Positions 59,382 through 64,000 of a stretch of DNA of 64,000 bases are shown here, in pieces. A program made the translations under genes and the position numbers. Numbering within the stretch: position 1 is the stretch's first letter; every line of letters begins with the position of its first letter. Source of the DNA: SZUA-309 sp965215995 (GTDB taxonomy: Bacteria > Pseudomonadota > Gammaproteobacteria > Pseudomonadales > Azotimanducaceae); NCBI GenBank assembly GCA_965215995.1, contig OZ244128.1:5146001-5210000 (forward strand). Reading direction: 5' to 3'. The notes under the pieces are model-generated. The model saw only the letters and a program-made list of their open reading frames with translations, made no database searches and was not told the DNA's origin.

Positions 59382-60968
59382 ATGTCCTTGAAAGCTGCTG
59401 GATCAAGCCCCACCGTCGTCCAACGGCACATCGAGCGCTGCCTCATCGACGATCTGATACATGCCAACGTCCCCCAGCCGCTGGGCAGGACCCAGCCTCT
59501 CGGGAGGCCACTTCCATCCACGTCACAACTTGCTAGGCTTGCCCGGTTTGAGGGGAGTATGGACGTGTCAGAGGCAGCCGCTTTAACCGCCCGCCAGCAG
59601 GAGATTCTCGAGCTGGCCGCCAAAGGATTGACCAACGCGGACATCGCGGAGCTGCTGAAGATCTCTCCGAGCACGGTCAAGGTTCATATGGCGGCCATCT
59701 ACCGGGTGCTGAACGTCAGCAACCGCACCGAGGCGGCCATGGTGGCCCAGAGCCTGGTCAACCCGCCGGAAACAGTCTCCGGCAATGCCATTGCCGTGCT
59801 CCCGTTCGAAGTCTTCAGCGCTGACCCGGAAGAAACTTATTTTGCGGATGGTCTGGTGGAAGAGATCATCACTCGGCTGTCGCGGTGGCAGTGGTTTCCC
59901 GTCATCGCTCGACAATCAAGCTTCGCTTATAGAAATCAGTCGGTAGATATCCGCCAGGTTGGTCAGGAACTGGGTGCGGCCTATGTGGTGGAAGGCAGTG
60001 TTCGCCACAGCAGTGACACCGTCCGGGTAACTGCGCAGCTGATCGACGCCCGGGACAACACCCATATGTGGGCGGAGACGTTCGACGGGCCCAGAGGCGA
60101 CATCTTCACCATTCAGGATGAGTTGGCCAAGTCCATCAGTGCCGAGATCCACCCCGAGGTCGTGCGCTCCCAGATGCAGTTGGCTCAGACCTTCCAGCCT
60201 ACCAGCGTGGACGCCTGGCAGCTGGCCATGGGCGGATTGGCCCACATCCTGAAGCGTAGCAAGGCGGAAGTTAAGCGGGGCATGTCGCTGGCATCCCGCT
60301 CGCTGGAACAGGATGCCAACAACCTTATTGGCGCCTATGCCATGACCCTGGGTAACTACTACCAGCTCGCCTATCAGTGGACGTCAGACCCGTTGGCAAG
60401 CGCCGCCGGCGTTGCCGAGCATGCGGCAAAGTGCATCGCACTTGCGCCCGATGATCCCTATAGCCTGATCGCAGATGGAACCGCGCACATGCTGCGCGGT
60501 GATGTGCAGGGTGCCATTGACCAGCTGCGCCTTGCGACCGAGCGAAATCCCTCGTCGGCCCGTGCCTTCAGTTTTCTCGGCCAACTGGTCGGCATGCAGG
60601 GCGACCCGGACGGTGGCATAGCACTGCTACAGCAAGCCATCACCCTGTCGCCACGCGATGCCGCCCTCAACGTCATGCTCGCTTCCATCGGTGTCTGCCA
60701 TTTCGGTGCGGGGAGACTGGAGGAAGCCTGCCACTTCCTGCATCGGGCGGTAGACCAGGACGAAGGAAACACGATCGCTTGGTCGATACTGAGCGCTGCT
60801 GCCGCGTTGGCTGGTTCTCAGCAGGAGGCGGAAGCCGCCCTGCAGGAACTGTATCGAGTGCAGCCGGACTTTACGTTGGAGGGGTTTCACCGGATCTCCG
60901 CCTCCATCCTGCCTGCGTACCTTGCCAAGTTCGAAGAAGGGATTCGCCTGGCCGGATACCGCGACTGA
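59382..60968 (+). CDS. LuxR-HTH protein with TolB-like and TPR domains
   Basis: 528 residues. After 65 poorly conserved residues comes a LuxR/GerE HTH (about 68-118, LTARQQEILELAAKGLTNADIAELLKISPSTVKVHM). Next is a TolB-like/FlgO-like domain (IAVLPFEVFSADPEETYFADGLVEEI, about 137-240), common in proteins with adenylate-cyclase-type or CadC-type heads. Several TPR-like repeats (about 330-510) follow. No membrane helix is visible. The start could also be the ATG at 59559. It is convergent with the next gene, 18 bases apart. Confidence 0.82.
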   Translation: MSLKAAGSSPTVVQRHIERCLIDDLIHANVPQPLGRTQPLGRPLPSTSQLARLARFEGSMDVSEAAALTARQQEILELAAKGLTNADIAELLKISPSTVKVHMAAIYRVLNVSNRTEAAMVAQSLVNPPETVSGNAIAVLPFEVFSADPEETYFADGLVEEIITRLSRWQWFPVIARQSSFAYRNQSVDIRQVGQELGAAYVVEGSVRHSSDTVRVTAQLIDARDNTHMWAETFDGPRGDIFTIQDELAKSISAEIHPEVVRSQMQLAQTFQPTSVDAWQLAMGGLAHILKRSKAEVKRGMSLASRSLEQDANNLIGAYAMTLGNYYQLAYQWTSDPLASAAGVAEHAAKCIALAPDDPYSLIADGTAHMLRGDVQGAIDQLRLATERNPSSARAFSFLGQLVGMQGDPDGGIALLQQAITLSPRDAALNVMLASIGVCHFGAGRLEEACHFLHRAVDQDEGNTIAWSILSAAAALAGSQQEAEAALQELYRVQPDFTLEGFHRISASILPAYLAKFEEGIRLAGYRD

Positions 60969-60986
60969 TCCGGGCACCCTCGCCCG

Positions 60987-61910
60987 TCAGTGTTTGGGAA
61001 TTTCCAATCGACCCACCCGTTCCAGGGTATGGCTGCACTCCAGATCCGATGGCGAAACGAAGTTGACCGGCAGGCTGGTGCCGCCGATGTCCACCCACTC
61101 CGCGTTGCTTGCCAGCGTCCTCTGGTACTGGCTGATCTGTTCCGGTACCTCCGGCCAGATCTGGGTGAGCAGGCCCCTGATCTGCTCGATCAAGGCCAGC
61201 CACTCCTCATCACCGTCGCCCACATGGTGCCGCTCTAGATCCGCCTGCAGTGCATAGTCGTGCGGCAGCTCGTTCAGGGCCTGCCAGTAAGAGAGGCCGG
61301 GCACCGCGCAACAGATCAGCATACCGCCACGCACATCCTTGTGTTCGATGTACCACTCGAGTGCGGCGACCAGCAGGATCAGCCCGCGCCGGGCCAACGC
61401 GCGCAGCTTCGGGTCTGCCGGCATTCGACTGATCACGGCAACGATACCGGCAAGCACGAGCAGTCCGATGTCGTACTTGTCGCCACGATGTGCTCCTAAC
61501 GCGTCCACCACCGGTTGGGCTGGATAGCGATCGGATCCCAGGTGCTCTCCATGTTTGCACATGCGATAGACGTGACACCACAGATGTCCTTTCAGGGAGT
61601 CATCAAGTGGGCGCGGGTTCAGCTCCAGGTCTTTGCCGCCATGGTCCCAGGCCAGAGGTACTCCGTCTTTGACGGTTACGATGGTGGCGTGCGAATAGGA
61701 GCCGCCATCCAGCACACGGATCAGCCAGGAAACCGGCAAACGGACGTACTTGCTGATTTTCGACCAGCCGTAGCCTGCCAGCATCAGCACATCCCCATCC
61801 TCGAGCTCTGATGGAGTCATGGTACGCAGATCCGGATAGGGTTCGCCGGCGAGCTCGTACCCGGCGAGCATCTCTTCGGTGAGCAGGTCATCGGTGGATG
61901 TATCGGTCAT
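60987..61910 (-). CDS. Permuted papain-like (YiiX/NlpC-P60-type) hydrolase-like protein
   Basis: 307 residues from the ATG at 61910, which has GAGG upstream; an in-frame TTG at 61958 is rejected. GDVLMLAGYG and the motif His74 in GSYSHATIV come first, and the Cys in MLICCAVPGLSYWQ (200/201) comes later. This is the His-before-Cys order of circularly permuted NlpC/P60 proteins. A hydrophobic segment lies at about 147-160. Substrate unknown; peptidoglycan or lipids are possibilities. The next gene is psd, about 260 bases away. Confidence 0.65.
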   Translation of the reverse strand: MTDTSTDDLLTEEMLAGYELAGEPYPDLRTMTPSELEDGDVLMLAGYGWSKISKYVRLPVSWLIRVLDGGSYSHATIVTVKDGVPLAWDHGGKDLELNPRPLDDSLKGHLWCHVYRMCKHGEHLGSDRYPAQPVVDALGAHRGDKYDIGLLVLAGIVAVISRMPADPKLRALARRGLILLVAALEWYIEHKDVRGGMLICCAVPGLSYWQALNELPHDYALQADLERHHVGDGDEEWLALIEQIRGLLTQIWPEVPEQISQYQRTLASNAEWVDIGGTSLPVNFVSPSDLECSHTLERVGRLEIPKH

Positions 61911-62171
61911 CTTTGATCCTCTGATCGACGGAAAACAGATTGTAGAGGGGCCGGCCAATCATCCCTGATCAGCCAGCCCCAGCAGGAAGCAGCGGACCTC
62001 TACTGTGCCGCCCCGGGGTTATGACACCCTCGGTTTCATCCTGCCTGTGCACAACTTACGTGTGCACCTTGAAACTAGCGGTCAGCAGATCATCCGCATA
62101 TAGCCCATTCGGGTTAAGCGGCCGCTGACCGGATCTCCCGTGGTGCATCCGGAGATGATCGGACAGGGAAG

Positions 62172-63083
62172 TCAGCCGGCCTCCCCGAGCCGGGCACCCA
62201 TCTTCAGGTAGGTCTCCACACCATTGCGCGTCCGTTCAGCCATCTGCCCGTTTACCTGCCAGCGGCCGCTCTCGCCGACGACGATCACTGTCGAGCCTCC
62301 GAACAGAAACATGCCTTTCTCTTCGCCGCGCGCAAACGTATCACCAACATGGCTCTGAATGATTTTGCCAACGCAGGTCGCACCCACCTCCACATATGCC
62401 AGCTTGCCGAAGTGCTTCGTCTGCAGAATGGAGACCTGGCGTTCGTTGATCATGAATATGTCGGAGCGCTCGGCCAGTGCCCAGGGATTCACCGAGTGCA
62501 GCGCACCGGGGATCCGCCACCGCGCGAGCACCTGGCCATCATCCGGATAGTGAAAGCGGTGATAGTCCACAGGACAAAGGCGGGCAATGAAGCCAGGGCC
62601 ATCGGCAAAGCAGCTCGTCCACTCACTGTCGCCGATCAGCACGGACGCCTTGAACAGCGAACCCTTCACAGGCACGGCGACTGAATCGTTCAGCGAGTCG
62701 TAAGCGAAGTAACGGGCATCACAAGGCGCTGGAAACTCATTGCCCTGGACAAAAGGTCTGGCGCCATCAGTCACTCGACGGGTGAAGAAGGCGTTGAAGT
62801 TCGAGTACGGCACATCGGCGCTCGCACCCTCTTCCGGCAGGAAGTCCTGCATGCGGATCTCGAACCGAGCGATGAAGGGTCGGATTTTTCTCCGCGATCC
62901 AGGGCGTTCCTGAAACCAGCCGTAGATGCGACTGAACGGCGGCAAGGCCACCAGAACAGAGATCAGCCGCCCGAGCCTGGTGCCGTACAGCCAACGGATC
63001 CACGCAGCGCCGTAGACCTGCTCCTCGCACAGAGCGCCGGTTTCGCCGTCGATGAATTGAATGGGCTCAAGAGAACTTGCCAC
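62172..63083 (-). CDS. psd: Phosphatidylserine decarboxylase proenzyme
   Basis: Makes phosphatidylethanolamine at the inner membrane and cleaves itself to form a pyruvoyl group. 303 residues. The cleavage site appears as FLFGGSTVIV, equivalent to LGST, with the serine becoming pyruvate. FNAFFTRRVTDGARP, DYHRFHYPDDG and HSVNPWALAER are the family blocks. The start is a GTG at 63083. Sequence style is nearer the longer PSD type than the short E. coli-like one. Confidence 0.93.
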   Translation of the reverse strand: MASSLEPIQFIDGETGALCEEQVYGAAWIRWLYGTRLGRLISVLVALPPFSRIYGWFQERPGSRRKIRPFIARFEIRMQDFLPEEGASADVPYSNFNAFFTRRVTDGARPFVQGNEFPAPCDARYFAYDSLNDSVAVPVKGSLFKASVLIGDSEWTSCFADGPGFIARLCPVDYHRFHYPDDGQVLARWRIPGALHSVNPWALAERSDIFMINERQVSILQTKHFGKLAYVEVGATCVGKIIQSHVGDTFARGEEKGMFLFGGSTVIVVGESGRWQVNGQMAERTRNGVETYLKMGARLGEAG

Positions 63084-63263
63084 AGCCCATTATGACACGC
63101 GTCGTCCCTCAGAACGCCCGGGAAGTAGCTGAATGCCTGAGAAACAGGGAGGTTCGGCAGGATTACATGGTTCTTACATCCCGACCGGCACCAGCCCCAA
63201 CCGGGCGTCGTCTTCTAGGTAACGACGGCAGAGACCGTCGAGGAAAAGCTATGGGGTAGGTAC

Positions 63264-63521
63264 ATGACGACTCGACAGACAGATACCGGCTATCGGAAGT
63301 ACAAGCGCAGGAAAAACCGCCTGTTCAGGAATGAATTCGCCTGGTACTACCACATTCGCGAGGGTCAGCGTGGTCCGTTTGCCTCTAAGCGAGCTGCAGA
63401 AGATGATCTGGCGGAATACCTGAGCACCGTGCGTTTCATCGAAGAAAACGCCGATGCTCTGCCTGAGGATTTGAACGCCGATGAGGTCACCCACATCGAG
63501 ATCAAGGCGCCGCAATACTGA
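63264..63521 (+). CDS. DUF6316-like small protein
   Basis: 85 residues, basic at the start. FAWYYHIREGQRGPFASKRAAEDDLAEYL fits the short DUF6316 type, thought to be a winged or SPOR-like fold but without known function. ATG at 63264 with GGGGTAGG upstream. Its stop is directly followed by the stop of the convergent gene below. Confidence 0.7.
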   Translation: MTTRQTDTGYRKYKRRKNRLFRNEFAWYYHIREGQRGPFASKRAAEDDLAEYLSTVRFIEENADALPEDLNADEVTHIEIKAPQY

Positions 63522-63764
63522 TCAGCCAGCACCGGCCTCGATCGCCAACGCCTCGATTTCCTGTTCCGCATCATCGCGGTCAGGCAGCGTTCTGTTGGCA
63601 CGCCGATACCAGTAACCGGCGTTGGCCATGTCGCCCTCGAGCATATGTACGATGCCGTGTGCCCAGGCACCGAGCGGCGATCCATCGTCCTGGACGATGC
63701 GGTGCGCGGCTTCCCAATCACCAGATCTGAGCAGGTCGACTACTTCTGCAATGTCTCCTTTCAT
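63522..63764 (-). CDS. Small TPR-like conserved protein
   Basis: 80 residues from the ATG at 63764 (MKGDIAEVVDLLRSGDWEAAHRI). The upstream in-frame codons do not look coding. The chain looks like two helical hairpins, with WAHGIVHMLEGDMANAGYWYRRA resembling a TPR unit. Proteins of this size and type occur widely in gammaproteobacteria as unknowns. Divergent from the MetX-like gene. Confidence 0.7.
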   Translation of the reverse strand: MKGDIAEVVDLLRSGDWEAAHRIVQDDGSPLGAWAHGIVHMLEGDMANAGYWYRRANRTLPDRDDAEQEIEALAIEAGAG

Positions 63765-63843
63765 GCGGCTGCTCCAATTCCCTCTCGAGTGCTCTAGGGA
63801 GGCGTAGTTGCTAGACTCCCCAACCGATCCGACCCAGGAGACT

Positions 63844-64000
63844 ATGGGCGAGCCGATGTCGGCCATCAAGCACTACCAGCACGAAGGCGAGTTCCGCATG
63901 CGCCGCGGTGCGATCACCGCGCCGACTTTCGCCTATGAGACCTGGGGCGAGCTGGATGCCCGGGCTTCGAATGCCGTGCTCATCTTCACCGGTCTCTCTC
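63844..64000 (+). CDS. metX: MetX-like homoserine O-acyltransferase, N-terminus (cut by window edge)
   Basis: 52 codons to the edge. The reading MRRGAITAPTFAYETWGELDARASNAVLIFTGLS has the FAYETxGEL and SNAVL patterns of the MetX alpha/beta-hydrolase family, which acylates homoserine for methionine synthesis. The catalytic residues lie beyond the window, so a related acyltransferase cannot be excluded. The ATG at 63844 or 63856 could be the start. Confidence 0.7.
   Translation, partial: MGEPMSAIKHYQHEGEFRMRRGAITAPTFAYETWGELDARASNAVLIFTGLS

Noticed and set aside
1..64000. A selenoprotein gene with an in-frame TGA near the sel locus
   Set aside because: No gene in the window shows a family alignment continuing through a TGA. 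Selenoproteins presumably lie elsewhere.

Overview
The window is high-GC gammaproteobacterial chromosome. The lineage is suggested by gene order: leuCDB-asd-fimV-truA-trpFBA-folC-dedD-cvpA-purF and sdhCDAB-sucAB-lpd-sucCD facing gltA resemble the arrangement in Pseudomonas and related marine groups. MiaE, FimV, LpxH and a TgpA/DUF58/MoxR trio fit the same lineage. I cannot assign a genus from sequence alone.

Layout. (1) 1-3.8 kb: the start of tig, a Baeyer-Villiger-type flavin monooxygenase, an IS630-family element and a tRNA-Pro/Arg/His cluster with its own promoter. (2) 3.9-5.5 kb: folD and lpxH. (3) 5.5-25.5 kb: about 20 kb of leftward genes, from leuCDB and asd through fimV, truA, trpFBA, folC, dedD, cvpA and purF to the MoxR-DUF58-TgpA trio, a DUF1289 protein and miaE. 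A divergent LysR gene sits at its head. (4) 26.5-31.4 kb: aroC, prmB, a DUF4892 protein and htpG with a heat-shock promoter. (5) 31.5-44.3 kb: the TCA-cycle block sucDC, lpd, sucBA, sdhBADC, with gltA divergent. (6) 44.4-49.3 kb: a GH172 (DUF2961) enzyme coupled to selA and selB, a small lipoprotein, then selC. This is a compact selenocysteine-insertion locus. (7) 49.4-58.4 kb: an accessory region next to selC. It is more AT-rich by eye and holds an FkbM methyltransferase, small orphan genes, a second methyltransferase, a P-loop kinase-like gene split by an IS256-family element, an IS110 remnant, a secreted protein and a hybrid histidine kinase. (8) 58.4-64 kb: a glyoxalase-fold/MarR divergent pair, a LuxR-HTH/TPR regulator, a papain-like hydrolase, psd, two small conserved proteins and the start of a MetX-like acyltransferase.

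Main points of interest: the P-loop gene whose two halves rejoin in frame when the IS256 element and one copy of its 10-bp flanking repeat are removed; the IS110 remnant that keeps a perfect nested inverted repeat before its start codon; a family of CTAG-bounded repeats that supply the TAG stop codons of three genes; a hairpin that would mask the htpG ribosome-binding site; and the coupling of a glycoside-hydrolase-family gene to selA-selB. I did not find an obvious defence system, CRISPR array or prophage.
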